From contig PDUO01000026.1 of NCBI GenBank assembly GCA_003008705.1, forward strand, positions 372,001-436,000: a stretch of DNA of 64,000 nt, written 5' to 3'. Below are positions 1 to 12,598 of the stretch, in pieces. Both the position numbers and the translations under genes were made by a program. Each line of letters begins with the position of its first letter. Positions within the stretch are counted from its first letter, which is position 1. Below the pieces are notes generated by a model, which was not told where the DNA came from, did not search any database, and worked only from the letters and a program-made list of their open reading frames with translations. The stretch comes from Pezicula radicicola. Taxonomy: Eukaryota; Ascomycota; Leotiomycetes; Helotiales; Dermateaceae.

Positions 1-2200
1 TGCCAAAGCATCAGAGGAATGGCCTCTGGGCAGTCCTTCCCGTATTGTGTACTGAGGAGTATTGAGGGCTGGGAGGGAAGGGAAACTGGCGGATCGTGGG
101 AGTTCGTCATTGTGCCTTGTCGTTGGTCTCTGGTAGTCTTCGTGGACTGTCTCTGAGCCATCGGTGGAGGAGTGCGAACGAGGGAAAGCGGAATTCGTAT
201 TGAAGACCGAGGACATGGTTAGAGTAGCCATGGAAGCAGCTCGAGCTGCAACGAGTGTTGTAGGTCTATCAAGAACACATTTCAAGCAAAAGGAACATCA
301 GACAAGGGAGTCCTTAAGGTTCTCTGGCCTGCAGAGTGAATTTGAGGCTAAGCAGAGGAACCAATTCCTAGCTGTATTGGTATTGAGTGAGGTAAGCAAG
401 GGGATCTCTGGTTGATGTTTCAAAGCCCTTTAAACGACGTATTACTGGAGATTAAGATAGGCGGAGAGATAGAAACGGTCAGGATGGGCGCAATCGCGAG
501 TAGGACAGGGTCATAGGTAGGTAGAGTGATTCAAAAACGAGTGTATCTGGCGAGCGCAACGAGAGTAGTGTAGAGGGAGGGAGAAGGAATTGGCAGGATT
601 GGGTGACTGGAAGAAGTTTGAAAAGGTTGGTTGGTGGAGATACACCAAATATCTCTTGCCAAAGATTCGTCAGTGCTACAAGTGCCCGTCACTCGCTAGT
701 TGGCTTCGGATGTCGGGGGGCTTAGAAGGTATTGATTGTACGTATCCACGCCTGCTAGGGACTCACACGCTACAGGCCCCTACAGTACTGTACAAGCCCC
801 TAAAACGGCTGAAAAGGTTAAACACAGACTTGGTTCTTCAGTGGGAAGCGAGCGCTGGAGCAATCACGATAGCCAAGTTTTTTAGACTAATATGTGAGCA
901 ACTAAGTGAAATCACCGCAGTCTTGCAATCTTGGACAGTACCTAGTAGTGATACACAAACTGCCGTGGAAAGTTGGAAACAACTTACTCTCTGCCTATCG
1001 GACATGTCGGCCTCGTCGGAGGATTAATTACTCACTTGATTTATTCCACGCCGTTTATCGTTCATGCGTGGGGCTAACTTCCACCATCTTGGAGATCTTC
1101 TTCCAACTTAAATATTGTTTCAGATGCCACATATCCAACATCATCTCTATACCGTCTATTCAAGAAGGGAGGCTGCCAAGGTGGTGAACGAGAGGGAGAG
1201 TTGGACTGCTCGTCGTCACCAAGGGGATATCCCACCCTCTAGGGAGCAGTAGCGTGAGCGAGGATTGTCAGGATGCAGGGCTCCGTGCAGACAGCTTGCA
1301 TCTTTGAACCCCACATGCAGATAGTTCCTATGTTGGCATCTCTACAATCTCTTCCCTCTCAGATTCCTCGATCTCACCATTTCAACCTCACCAGAACTGG
1401 ACTACCCTTATCACTGTGCAGAATTTATGCACAGCTCCTTGTCTTGGAATTATTTCCTATCATCTGTCAGCTGTCCATAGGCGGGCATCGGTGAGTACAT
1501 GGCCCCTCTTGGGATATCTCTCATGTACACGCATTCCGCTGAGCCCACACTTGCATCCTAACGCGGCTGGGAAGAAAAGAGTGGTCACAGCTCTGGCAAT
1601 GGTGACGTGAAGAAGAAAGAGGGATCTGATGAACGTGATAATGGTGAATTGTGATCAGCACCGCCAAAGCTTGAACCCAGCCTTCCCAAGTGGTAGGCGA
1701 GGCAGGAGTCGTCTTTTATTTCAAGAGGGACTGAGGGAGGCCGGAGGCGGGAGTTTGAGCATCCTCGCATCTGAGAAGGGGGCCAATCGCACAAACTGAA
1801 CCGGCTAGTGATCCTAGACCATAATAACAATCCCAAGAACTTACCTACGTCTCCTCTATTTCGAAGTCAATCATGATAAACAGCTGATCAGCACCGCAGA
1901 GTGGCAATGTGGCTCAGAATGCTCCGTATGAGATTTTAAATTTATAGGATGATGGTGCAGAGAACGATATTGCGAGTGGACCGACTTTAATATTCAAGGA
2001 CAGTTGGAAAAAAGATGAGGCTGATCAATACGAGCACTGAAGGCCGGAATCCCGTATCCAACGGGTGCCAGCCTCTAGAGTCTTGACTAAGAGGAGCAGG
2101 AACAGGAGCAGGAGCCGGAGCGGTGTAACTAAACCACCTAGTGCCAACGTCATTACGGGGGGTTTTTCCCCATCGGTCTGGACGTCAACAACAGCCCACG
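1..2200. other. Stretch without a supportable gene
   Basis: I see open frames of up to about 145 codons here (for example 590-1027 on the plus strand), but none shows a recognisable motif, and I could not join them into a longer frame by plausible introns. The last 100 bases before the F-box gene are rich in AGGAGC-like purine repeats (2092-2120). I treat the stretch as intergenic; a short species-specific gene cannot be excluded. Confidence 0.5.
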
Positions 2201-4249
2201 ATGATGGTAGACGTTAGATTTCCACTGAAGGTCTTCCCACCAGTCTACTCTGCCAGTCAAGAGAACCCAGCCAGACGCGCGAGACGATCTGCTGGTGAGC
2301 ACTCACATCCACCATCTGCAATCACACTCAGATCCGGCAGGCGACTTCAACCACGAGGGCCGGCGAAGGCCAGCATGGATTCTCTACCTCCAGAACTGCT
2401 CGAGATCATCCTCAGCTGGGATGTACGGATGTGCCGATCCGAAAAGAATACTATTCTGCCTCTGCGTCTGGTTTGCAAGGCCTTTGATCGCGCGCTCACC
2501 CCTTATATCTTCAAGACGATGCAACTGGAATTCTCACGCTTTCTCCGGAACAAGACCCCCATGTGCGCAGCAGCTCTCGAAAAGCAGGGGGCTTTCTGCA
2601 ATGCAGTTTACATTGATTTGATGGTAGTCCGCGATGAAGGTATGGTGGTCCTCCCCGCAGAAACGCGTTTACACCTCCACACTGCTCACAGCATGCTCTC
2701 CGAGACCACACGCTGACCCACATGAACAGAAGAAATCAATCGACTTGGTGAAGTATTTCAGAGCATCATGACAAAAGTTCCCGAAATGACCATAGTCCTC
2801 TCATCGCTCCGGAAATATTGCATGGACGAAAACACTTTCGATGAGGTTGATTATAGACAAATGGTAGCTTCAGTTTTTGCTGCCACTCCCAACATGCGGC
2901 GGCTTAAGTTGAACCTCCCATTTCAGGTTGTTGGAAGGTCCAGCCAAACAGCTACGCTGCTTTTAGCCAACACCTTGGCAGCTATTGCTCAACGTGATCC
3001 GGAATTCAGCCCTCTCGATACACTAGTTCTGGATCATGTTAGTGACACAACGATCAACACCATTTGCCATAATCCCAATGATCTCGCCAATGCTCGGAAT
3101 ACTTTTGCAAATCTAAAACATCTTGTTCTCTCTATCAAGAGACAGGAAAGCAGACAATCCCAAATGTCGGTATTCGTCAACCACATATGGTCTCTTATTA
3201 TGAAAGCAACAAAATTACAGACTCTATGCATTGTAGGTTGGAACACCCACAGAGACCATTCTACCAGACAACATGTGCACTCGGTAACTTTTAATGAGTG
3301 GATGATGCGGTCTTTTCCTTTCTTCCCGGCCAGCGACACCCCGGAGCTTGGACTGAACCATTTGAGATGTGTGGAGCTGAAGCGTGTTGACATTGATCCT
3401 AATTGCCTGTACAAACTCATCGAAAGCATCAAGTCTTCTCTGAAAGAGCTGTACCTGAACGAGGTCTATATGAAGGTTTTTGGTTCTTCAGATCTCGAGA
3501 GGACATCACTTTGGATAGGACACGCCCCGAGTGTTCCGAAACCGGATAGATGTATCTGGCTTGCTCAGGATCTGCGAGATATGGAGGGTTTGAATTTAGA
3601 GGTACTGAGAGCTACCCAGCTTGGATATGACGATTTTGATCCCGACAAGAATTCGGCATACCCAAGTTATGATCTTAAAGATCCAGCAAAGCTTAATCGA
3701 TCATTCGATCAACGGTTCGTAGAGGCGGTTTTTGGCATTGATTACGAGATGAAAGATGTACCGTCTAGTCCGACGAACACGTTGCATGGGCTCACTCACG
3801 TTTTCCCTCCTTTCAATGATGAGCCTCAACAACAAGAGCCAACATCCTCTTCGGAGCACGATATGCAACTCGCACATCTAGAGCCTGCCCCTCGTCTGAC
3901 TTTGTCTCGCGGGACCAATGCCAGACACTCTGCCCTGCGGCCTAGCCGTAGCAGCAACAATCGCATCAACAAGGTGCGTGCGAAAGTAGATTATGATGCA
4001 AAAACGTATCAAGCGTACAGGAATGTCACAAGTCACTTCAAGACATGCATCGATGGCCATTTCATTAACCATAATGAGGCGGCTTTGAAGGAGCTCCAGA
4101 AGATTATTACCGTTGCGGATCGAGGAATGGCTATGTTAAGTGCAGATATTGAACAGGCTCATAATATGGCTCAGGGAGACCTGGCAGCTGCAACAGCTCC
4201 GGCTCCTGTAGTCACTGATGCTGGCGCTGGAGGCGGTCAAACGATATGA
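2201..4249 (+). CDS. F-box protein, putative SCF ubiquitin ligase substrate adaptor
   Basis: Two exons, 2201-2639 and 2730-4249, with a 90-nt intron (GTATGG donor, CTGAC branch site, ACAG acceptor) that keeps phase and gives about 652 residues. The F-box starts at the motif MDSLPPELLEIILSW, followed by PLRLVCKAFDRALTPYIF, the usual LPxEll...LrlvCkaf pattern that binds Skp1. Downstream there are scattered leucine-rich stretches (LRCVELKRVDIDP, LKELYLNEVYM) like those found after F-boxes in fungi, but no regular repeat. The tail, from about residue 540, is charged and Ala/Pro-rich. F-box proteins deliver substrates to SCF ligases; the substrate here cannot be told. The start is uncertain: ATG 2201 is the first in frame, while ATG 2375 lies exactly at the F-box and would give 594 residues. 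Another F-box gene lies about 1.8 kb downstream on the same strand. Confidence 0.85.
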
Positions 4250-6033
4250 TTGTATTAGATGGAAATTCTTTGTGATATGCGATAGGGGGTCTTTGGCGCT
4301 ATGGAACTAGATGAGACCGGGGTGAACAACTGGTTGCATCAGTGTAGGAGTACTTTCTGGATTTTCAGACCGTCAGCGAGCCGCGACGAAGATAAATAAC
4401 CTTCAAAAGTTCAAATTGGCTATTGGAAACGATATGTGGTAATGACTAAACTTCAATTAGGCAGTGCTTCCGAGGCTGCATGCACACTGGGATAGCCTGG
4501 GATCGTTGTATTACTCGACGATACAGTACTTGTAAGTGGTCGGGTTAGGGTTATGATCTTCAGCAGGATAAACAAATTACAAAACTCAAGTAGCTTTGAC
4601 GCTGGGATAAAACGATACATAAAATACCTTACGGAGCACGCATGCAAACTCAGAAAATCATATCGCGGTGCTCTTTCACGGTGATCATCACGTGTAATAA
4701 TCCCTCCACCTCATCCTCCAGGATTTCCTTCACCCCATCTCTTGGGGCCGGAAATAGAATCTTCGGTCGCCACTGCGCCGCATGCAAGCCACACACTGTA
4801 CGGTATGTTTGTTGTTGATCGTCAAGAACCTTACTGAGCTGCCGCAACGATGGAGAATTTGGAGAAAGCACGTGGACGAGACGAGGCCTCAGATGCAACA
4901 ATAATGTTCGGTGCAGGTCTCGTGAGGAATTTCTGCTCTGTTATACATACCGACTCGGCGATGGTAAGACAATTAGATTGAAGATGTTTCACGATCTGAT
5001 GTTACCAAAGTTGGTGGAAGGGTGGGAAAACGGACAGCGGCAAAGCAAGTGGTGGCGTTGCTATGGCGTTGAGCTGATGCTCCGAAGCGGGAGAGCTGAG
5101 TCAAATCGGAGGACTTCCTTTTGAAGTTTTACTGATGATTTTGACGAAGGTAGAGGTTCGTTGCACGTCGGCAAGAAGATAGGAAGTGCTATTTCTTTCC
5201 TCTGCCTTTACTATTATTGCTGGGAGATCCAGAGAGATCCTTAGGGCCAGCCATGCACACTGCTGTAGGCTGCTAGATTGCCCTGATTGGGAAGCTGGAT
5301 GGCTGCGAGCAACAAAATGGAACATGGGATCAGTCCACGTTTGGTCTGGTGCACACTTCCGCATCTTGAAGACATGCAGGCTGAACTTGCGGAAGCCTAC
5401 TTTTGAAGGATGAGGTGCTGTTTCTCTCTTGTCATCAATAAGCAGCCTTTGTTTTCTTTTTTTTCTGATTGCTTCTTGCGCCTCTCTCCGTCAAATCCTT
5501 CGGTGTATTATGTATGTCAAAGAAGGAGGCTGATACGCACTTCTGTATGATACGCTGCTGCTTATGGGCACGGCACTTGCGCTTGCTGTGTAATAGCACG
5601 TGGATCAGTGTCCTAATTGCGATCGGTGCCTAGCAAGGGAATACTACCTTACCTTGAAGGAACCTTGAACGAGAGAGACCCTGAGGATGCGACGACAAAA
5701 GGGAAGGGGGGCTCCTCGGGCTCCTGGACTCGACCGCCATTCTCCTTACGAAGCTCTCTCTTTGCGAGACATATACAGAATCAACGAGCAGAGTTCCTCG
5801 AGGTACGTTTTGGGAATAAAAAGAAACTCGTGTTGCAATATTTAGAAGCAAGGAGCGAGGAGACTGAACCCCAATCTGGATTAGTTCTGGAGGGGAGCTC
5901 TCTGGCAGCTCGCTACAGATTACAAAATCGTACCTATCTCGCTATCAGCAATCAGCCTCGCGCGCTTGGGTTCCACTTGTAATTTTAATTTTTTCTTTGA
6001 GAACCGCGCATCATCCTCATCTGGAAGAAGATC
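4250..6033. other. Intergenic region around the F-box remnant
   Basis: Apart from the F-box-like stretch near 5.1-5.4 kb, I see no supportable gene. Small open frames on both strands (for example 4650-4901 minus and 5617-5982 plus) lack motifs and overlap one another. Confidence 0.5.
5078..5413 (+). pseudogene. F-box-like remnant
   Basis: On the plus strand, 5099-5158 reads SQIGGLPFEVLLMILTKVEV, the opening of an F-box. A second frame from about 5228 reads SREILRASHAHCCRLLDC, which resembles the second half of an F-box, and stays open to 5413. The first frame has no ATG upstream (TGA at 5075) and stops at a TAG near 5174. Joining the halves would need an intron such as 5167-5226, which leaves a three-residue insertion. 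I read this as a decayed or partial F-box gene between two intact ones; an unusual short gene with unrecognised exons is the alternative. Confidence 0.3.
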
Positions 6034-8892
6034 ATGGCGTGTCGGCATCAAGGGCCAAGAGGAACAAGACCGACTACTGACGTATTGGCTACTACTATGA
6101 TGGGTTTGACTGACGAAAACGCAATGTCTCCTGTAGACCCCAGCCTTCTGCTCCTCCCACCGGTCCCTCCATAACACGGTCGACGACAACCACTTTCTCT
6201 GCCGATGAACGACATATTAACGGTGACGCGAAGATACCCCACGATCCTGTCTCACTTTCGGTACCTACGGCATACACTGGGAAACAACCACACGGAAATA
6301 TTTCTGGGATTGGGATTGCCCGGCCGCTTAGTTCTCGAGACCTTCGTGCTCTCGGAGCTCAAAAGGCACGCGTTCCGCTTCCCGCAATTACATCAGGTCA
6401 GACACTAGGTCAAACACTAGGTCAGACCTCACATCAGCAACAGAAGACTTCAGCTTCCGATCCTACACCCTCCCTTCCGCGAAAGTCAACAAGAGCACAT
6501 CCTCCTGTCAGTTTGCTCTGGGGAGCGCAATATTGGAACGCAGACGCTCAAGAAATGGAATCGCCGCGCCAACGCCCACGCCCAAATGCACGTCCTGGAT
6601 CCGCCGGTAGTATTACGAGTACTAGTGGACGTTCTAGTTTTGACAGTAGGGCGAAGAGTCCGTTGAGCACCAGCTCCTCGGTAGACTCATGGGAAACTAG
6701 TCGAACGAGTGTGGAATCAATTATGTCCAATGGTAGTAATGCTTCAGTATATCAGAGGACTGCCATCCCAATGTATGCGCATGGAAGCGCATTTGGGCAA
6801 GCTGCTAGGCGTGAACAGATGGCACCAATGCCGAGATATGTTCCTGGGACACCGACAAACCTAATCACGCCGCCACGATTGGGAGCCTCAAAGAATGGAA
6901 TACATGTAGTAGGAGCTGAACCTACTGGGATCAAGTACACGGAGAAAACACCCGGAGAAGGGTTCAAGAAATTGCCAGAGGAGATCCTGCTGGTAATTCT
7001 TATAGAGCTAAGAAAGCTGCATCTGGAAGTTAGTAGTCTAAGTTGTGCTACGTGTTGGATGAGGGATTGTTGTAATTTGGGATTGAGTTGCAAGAAGTGG
7101 TGGAGTGCTGCCAAGAGGAAGCTGTGAGTTGAAGTCTTCCTTTGCAACAAGGCCGCAGTCGCTTGATGTTGACTGTAAATTTGTGCTAATACTTTGCAGT
7201 TATGAGGATATCCAACTTGTTGGGAGCGACTCTATTCTTCAAACTAGGAAAAAATACAAGGTGAAATATGGAACAAGACTTAGGCTTCTGAGACGGACTT
7301 TACGAGATCATCGTGATCTTGCGGACTCTGTCAAAGTGCTGAAAGTCCCTCTAATTCCAGAAGCAGCCACGACGAAGAAAGATAAAGATGAATATCTAGA
7401 TCTTGTTGCATCGACAATTATGGCCTGCCCTAACCTGGAACGCCTACCAGGTTTCTATCCAGCATACAAACATGAATTTAACCGTTTTGTTCATGCCCTT
7501 TCCACACGGACGAAACTAGTCGAACAAGTATGGGTCATAGATCCGGGTCCATTCCAGAGACAGCATCGTCTTACTCTCTCCGATGATTCCAGAAATCTAT
7601 ATCCTGCACTCCCCCCTGGTGCACTTCTCCCAGAGCAATGTCTCGATTTTCTAAGCCATCATTCAAGTTGGGATAATCTCCAGACTCTCTTCCTACACTG
7701 CAACCCTGGCGGAACAGTGAACTCGGCACTATTCACAGATATTACTATGTCGCTACCTTCCCTACAACACCTTCACGTATCCTCCTTCCCATCCCCGGCT
7801 TTTAACGATGATTCTCTGGTTTCACTCCCCCCTCTTAAATCGCTCCGCCTCGAGTCCCTCTCTGGCATTACATCCAACGGCCTATCGACCTTTGTCTCCT
7901 TACCCAGTAGCAACACCCTGACTAATCTCTCATTAATATCACTACCCCTACTCTCGCTACCAGTTCTTGCCCGTGTTTTGTCACGCCTTAGATACCTGGA
8001 ATCTTTCACTATATCCCAATCACCATCTCCCAGTCTTCCTCCTGGAGAAGATATTTTTATGCATCCATATCTCGCTTCGTCAACCCTCAAATACCTACAC
8101 TGGGAAATCATGTCATCTCTTACAGATATGGCAACGGAAATACTCACAAAGTCTATCCAATTTCAAGGATTTCCATCTCTTCGAACACTCCGTGCACCAG
8201 CCGATTTTGACGGGACCCTCCAAGCACTTTGTAAGCCACGAAAGAAGATCGAACTGCCTAGCGATCGATATCGAAACATAACCATACCTCCAGTTCCGTC
8301 CTCACAAAGCATGCCAATCATGCCCATGTCATCTCCAACCTCCACGCGATCCAGTTTCTTCAGCTCCGGCTCCAACAGCCCTCAAACGTCTTTTGCGACC
8401 TCAACAAATCCAATCTATGCCAGGTCACTCACAAAATCGCCCACAAAGTCAAGAGTCTCGATTGGTCCTGAGGGGGAGGAAAGTGAATGTATAGGAAAAG
8501 GAGGTGGCCGGTCTTTAGCACAGGCACGTCGTCAAGCCCAGGCCAGAATTGAAGCAGCAGAGAAACACCCACAGTTCCATATTATTATCTGGGACGAGGA
8601 AGGCCACTTTGTTGAGCGCCATGCTGTAGGCGGTTTCGTGGGCCAGGTCCAGAGCAAGATATTCTATTCCCTAAAGCCGGATGTCGAAGGTATGGATGAG
8701 GCTGTGGTTGGAGTCTCCATGCTCCTTGACGGTCGCGATGAAACAGCTACCCGAGATGGTTGTACTGGGAGCTGGAATCTTTCCAGTGCTTCGAAGACGA
8801 CAGGTGGTAAAATTAAGTCGAGTGGGAAGGAGAGGTGGTCGCATACTGAGCGAGGGCGTTGGAGAGAGGTAAAGTTGGAAAAGTTCTTTTGA
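6034..8892 (+). CDS. F-box/leucine-rich-region protein
   Basis: Proposed exons are 6034-6081, 6144-7123 and 7200-8892 (introns of 62 and 76 nt; the second has donor GTGAGT, branch site GCTAAT and acceptor GCAG), giving about 906 residues. The second junction is firm: phase is kept and the F-box region continues across it. The first exon is less sure. The gene frame stays open upstream from 6555 to a TGA at 6111 and looks coding (Ser/Pro/Thr-rich), so ATG 6555 is probably not the real start; ATG 6034 with an intron ending CCCCAG fits in phase. The F-box core reads FKKLPEEILLVILIEL and is followed by LGLSCKKWWSAAKRKLYEDI. The region 7600-8200 has irregular leucine-rich repeats (LKSLRLESLSGITSNGL, LTNLSLISLPLLSLP). 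The C-terminus is Ser-rich with a charged end. Probably a Skp1-binding SCF adaptor; substrate unknown. Confidence 0.78.
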
Positions 8893-9361
8893 GATATATG
8901 GAGTAGATTATGAGATACGTATATAATGGTAATATAATAATCAGTTAATAGGAGATGAAGGAAAGTAGCATGATGATACCTACCAAGAGTTTGGTGGTCT
9001 CGCTATGCCTTCTGTTATTATTAACGTTTGTCGTCGATGTCCAAAGTAAAATGTGGTTGCATTTGGCATGATATATTCGAGCTGTCATCAACAGTTGACC
9101 AAAACAAATGTTGTAGGATGGTGGTTTTGGTAATCAAAAGTGGCGCGCGCTAAAGAAGCACAGAACTTTGGGGTTGGTATGATTAGTATATTCACAACAT
9201 GAAAGAAGCATAATAAGCAGCTCTCCAAGCCCAATAACAATCCACAATATCCAGCTTCATCTCATCACCTCCGATACTCCTGCAAAACACACAATCACTC
9301 TATGAAAATCTCGTCCCCTTTCTCTCATTCTTCACGCAACACTCACCACCCATCTATCCCA
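8893..9361. other. Convergent 3' intergenic region
   Basis: This is the short space between two convergent genes. I see no gene in it; it should hold the 3' untranslated ends of both neighbours. Confidence 0.6.
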
Positions 9362-11329
9362 TCAAAGAAACACAGGCGACGACACATCCCCCTCATCATC
9401 AGACCCCTCCAAAAGAGGTTTCTTCTCCCCAAACTTCCCATCACCTCCTCCATGACTAATAGGTCTTGATCTCCTCTTCAAAGTCTTTCCTAACCTAGCT
9501 TGATATTCCTTACTCTTAACCTCAAACCCCGAACTCAAGCTACGGGAATGTGTACTTGTACCCCTTCCTGTATACATTGAACCGCTAAGAAAAGATGATC
9601 CAATCTTATCACTCTTCTTATTATTTGTACCCTCGGTATCAGCGCTTAGTTTTGAAAGTGTATAGGTGTAATCTGTTGCTTTTGGACTATTTCCTTTACT
9701 TGAAGATGTAGCTGGTGGAGGAGATGTTGACGAGATAGAATCTTTATGAGACGAAGAAAAATCCCGTCTAGCTTCAACATCGATCAGTTCTTCTAGTGAG
9801 ATATCTGACTCTTGATCCTCTTGATTTCGGAGTTGAAGAAACTTCTTGCGCAAGGCTGATAGTTCTTGGGTGTGGGAATCAGGATATAGTGCTTCTTGTC
9901 GCATTCGAATAACTTGACTTGGTGAAGCTGTGGCATCTGTACTGTTCCATCGACGACTTCCATGGCTTCCTTTGTGATAGTTACTGCTTTCACTTGGTTT
10001 TTGGGAGTTTTGAATTGACGTAGTTGCAGTTGCGATTGTGGTTGAAGTGGCTGTTGTTGTGAAAGGAGGAGTTATTTGGGTGATTACTCCGCTTGATACG
10101 AGGGATTTGCGGTGTTTGCTGTGAGGTAGATTTTCACAGGCCTTTAGTACGTCGATTGAGGATGGGAGGGTGCGTCTTCGTAGGTTTTTGGCTTGGCTTG
10201 GGTCGATGTGGATATAGTATTTGTTGTCGTTTCCCTCTTGACTCACCCCACCGAACTTATTGCCTTCACTTACACCATCGTAGTGCATGTTAGAATCATC
10301 TCTGGTTTCAGAACGGCTTTGCTTGAGGAAACCGTTGACGGTTGTTGTAGTCATAGTACTAGCATCTTTCATAACAGGACGAGCGCTCGTACTTGATTCA
10401 CCATCTCTTTGAGGTGCGAAAGAGAGATCCAATGCAACACTCATTCCTGAAATCGGTGTCTCGATTCCCAATCCAGTACCGACACTACGATCAATCTTGG
10501 TCAGAGGTTCAAGAAGCGTTTTCCCACGTGGTCTCTTAAATCGAAAATTAATCGGAACTCGAGTCGATTTAAAACTCTCTTCTTTCTGTGTAATAGCTGA
10601 GGAATGAGTAGATTGCGAAGTGTTACTTGAGAATAAACTAGGCATTCCGGACCAGGAGAATATCCGAGTTGCTTGATCGACTGAAGAAGCGCGGGCGCGC
10701 GATCGGGTTGGACTCATTGACGGTGCGAGAGAGGGTTTACTGTTGCTTGTGGAGGTGATGTTGGGTTGACGACTTGGTTGTAGAGTTAGATGGATGAGGC
10801 CTGGTGAGTAGACTGTTTTATAGGTACTTGGTGTACGTGTACTTGTATTTGCGGGTGAATAGGTGGTACTGTTGTCGATTGTACTTGATATTCCACGTGT
10901 TATGCTTTTGAAAGGAGAGTCGAAGAGAGAGCTTTTTCGAACTGGAGTTTCGTATTTATTCAATGCGGTGATAACTCTATGCTTTGGATCAGGAGTACTA
11001 GAAACTTGGAAAGGATCAGCTGTCTCTTTGATGTTGACTATCTTCATGCGATCTTCTCGATCTGGTGAAGGTAAAGGACTGATGCTCTTTCGTGGCGTTG
11101 TAGGGATTTTCGGTGTTGGAATCTTGGATTTCTCAATAGCGAGACGCTCGTCTGCTACTTTCTTCTGGTCATCTTTCAGTTTTGCTATGTTCTTGGAGAG
11201 GACTAGGAGCGCATCTCGTTGTGTTGCGTCCATGTTCTTCATGGTTGACAGCTGTGCTTCTATCGCGTCGAGGGCCTTTTCGTGGGGGTGGATGGAGCGT
11301 TTTGTTGGGGAGGGGGGCTTGTAAGACAT
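9362..11329 (-). CDS. Ser/Thr-rich protein with N-terminal coiled coil, function unknown
   Basis: A single open frame of 655 residues from ATG 11329 to TGA 9362. The frame continues upstream to about 11524 but has no ATG there, so I chose 11329, the methionine of MSYKPPSPTKRSIHPHEKAL. Residues of about 17-65 form a heptad-like charged helix (ALDAIEAQL...LLVLSKNIAKLKDDQKK). The rest is low-complexity, rich in Ser, Thr and Pro, with many SP/TP and RxxS sites (IPTPKIPTTPRKS, SPSMSPTRSRARASS) and a second charged helical patch near ELSALRKKFLQLRNQEDQE. There is no membrane segment or catalytic motif. Composition and phosphosite density suggest a cytoskeleton, polarity or cell-cycle associated scaffold, but I recognise no family and offer no function. 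The first bases of the frame are not constrained by a visible intron. Confidence 0.75.
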   Translation of the reverse strand: MSYKPPSPTKRSIHPHEKALDAIEAQLSTMKNMDATQRDALLVLSKNIAKLKDDQKKVADERLAIEKSKIPTPKIPTTPRKSISPLPSPDREDRMKIVNIKETADPFQVSSTPDPKHRVITALNKYETPVRKSSLFDSPFKSITRGISSTIDNSTTYSPANTSTRTPSTYKTVYSPGLIHLTLQPSRQPNITSTSNSKPSLAPSMSPTRSRARASSVDQATRIFSWSGMPSLFSSNTSQSTHSSAITQKEESFKSTRVPINFRFKRPRGKTLLEPLTKIDRSVGTGLGIETPISGMSVALDLSFAPQRDGESSTSARPVMKDASTMTTTTVNGFLKQSRSETRDDSNMHYDGVSEGNKFGGVSQEGNDNKYYIHIDPSQAKNLRRRTLPSSIDVLKACENLPHSKHRKSLVSSGVITQITPPFTTTATSTTIATATTSIQNSQKPSESSNYHKGSHGSRRWNSTDATASPSQVIRMRQEALYPDSHTQELSALRKKFLQLRNQEDQESDISLEELIDVEARRDFSSSHKDSISSTSPPPATSSSKGNSPKATDYTYTLSKLSADTEGTNNKKSDKIGSSFLSGSMYTGRGTSTHSRSLSSGFEVKSKEYQARLGKTLKRRSRPISHGGGDGKFGEKKPLLEGSDDEGDVSSPVFL

Positions 11330-12598
11330 TGTTGTGTCTGGGTTTGTCTTTTCAAGTTGAGGTGGGGGGTTGAAGAGGTTGTTGTTTATGGTTGGGTTGG
11401 TGCGTGAAGGTGAAGGTAAAGGTGATAAAGTTGTGTCGCAAATTTCTAGTGAATTAGCCGAACCCCTTTCATTTTTAGCGACACAACTCTCTAAAGTTGG
11501 AAAATAAAGGCAGTGAAAACACAAGACAGTTGTGGGCTATTGTGGTCGGTGATATATGTACTCTTGAATAACGATATTACTATTGCCAGTGATATTTGAT
11601 GGTCTTGTCTTGGTTATGGCATGGTAGCTTTACATTCAAAGATTTTGAGTTACTGATATTAGCTTAATAAACAGCACTTCAAGTGACTCGCTTTCTTCTC
11701 AGGTCAGCAGGAAGAATATTATCTTTACAACATACTTATAAAGGTTGTCTTTTTTTTCTGGCAATTACATTTTCTAGCTCTTTATCAAAAGACTTCGTCT
11801 TCATCCTTCATCCTCTTTTCTGTTACTCACACCCACTCAAGGACTCTATATATAGGCATAAATGATACCGCAGGTATATGTGTTAAGACTGGACGAAGTC
11901 ATACCCGTCCTCTTCCAAATTCTCCAAGGCTGATGTATGCTTCTCAGATATACTCATTTTCCATGTAGAATAAGTTGGATGCCATATATTCAAGACACAT
12001 GTCTTGGCAGGTTATTGATTTATAAAAGTAAAATATTAGATGCAGAGTAGAAATCTCTCCTAATTATCCTTCAACGGCACAAGTCATCAGTAACCAAAGC
12101 TTTATTCACCAAGGATCAGATGGAAATAATGAGCAGCTCTCTGCTCAAAGAATAAAGATTTGGTATCTTGGACACTTCAGTTGAGCAGGTCTATACCTTG
12201 GTCAGTAGTCAAGCACTGGTTTCTAGATTTTGATCTGCAGTATATTGGCTAGAATTTGGGTCTAAAATAAAAGAGGAAAATTGGGCTATAAAACTGTCTT
12301 CAACAAACTTCACAGTTTCAAAACGACCTCCCAATCTATGGGAAAGCATGTCTAGGCTCCGAAGCATTGTGAGCCCTCCTTCGAAACAAATGTCGGGTGT
12401 CATAGTTTCTTTCTCATCTAAAGATATCAACAAATTAAATTAAGCTGGTAGCTTTGTTGAGAAGCTCATTCAGTCCAGTGATTAGCCCGAATTGATCGAC
12501 ACCATCACATCATTTAACCCTTTCGAAAATCGACGTCTCCAACCAGCGACTTCTCACCTTGCGCGAGTAGAACTGGACTGGATGCGAGGACTTAATAG
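11330..12598. other. Intergenic region without a supportable gene
   Basis: AT-rich DNA with stop codons in all frames. The longest frame, 12209-12433 on the minus strand, has no recognisable motif. Confidence 0.5.
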
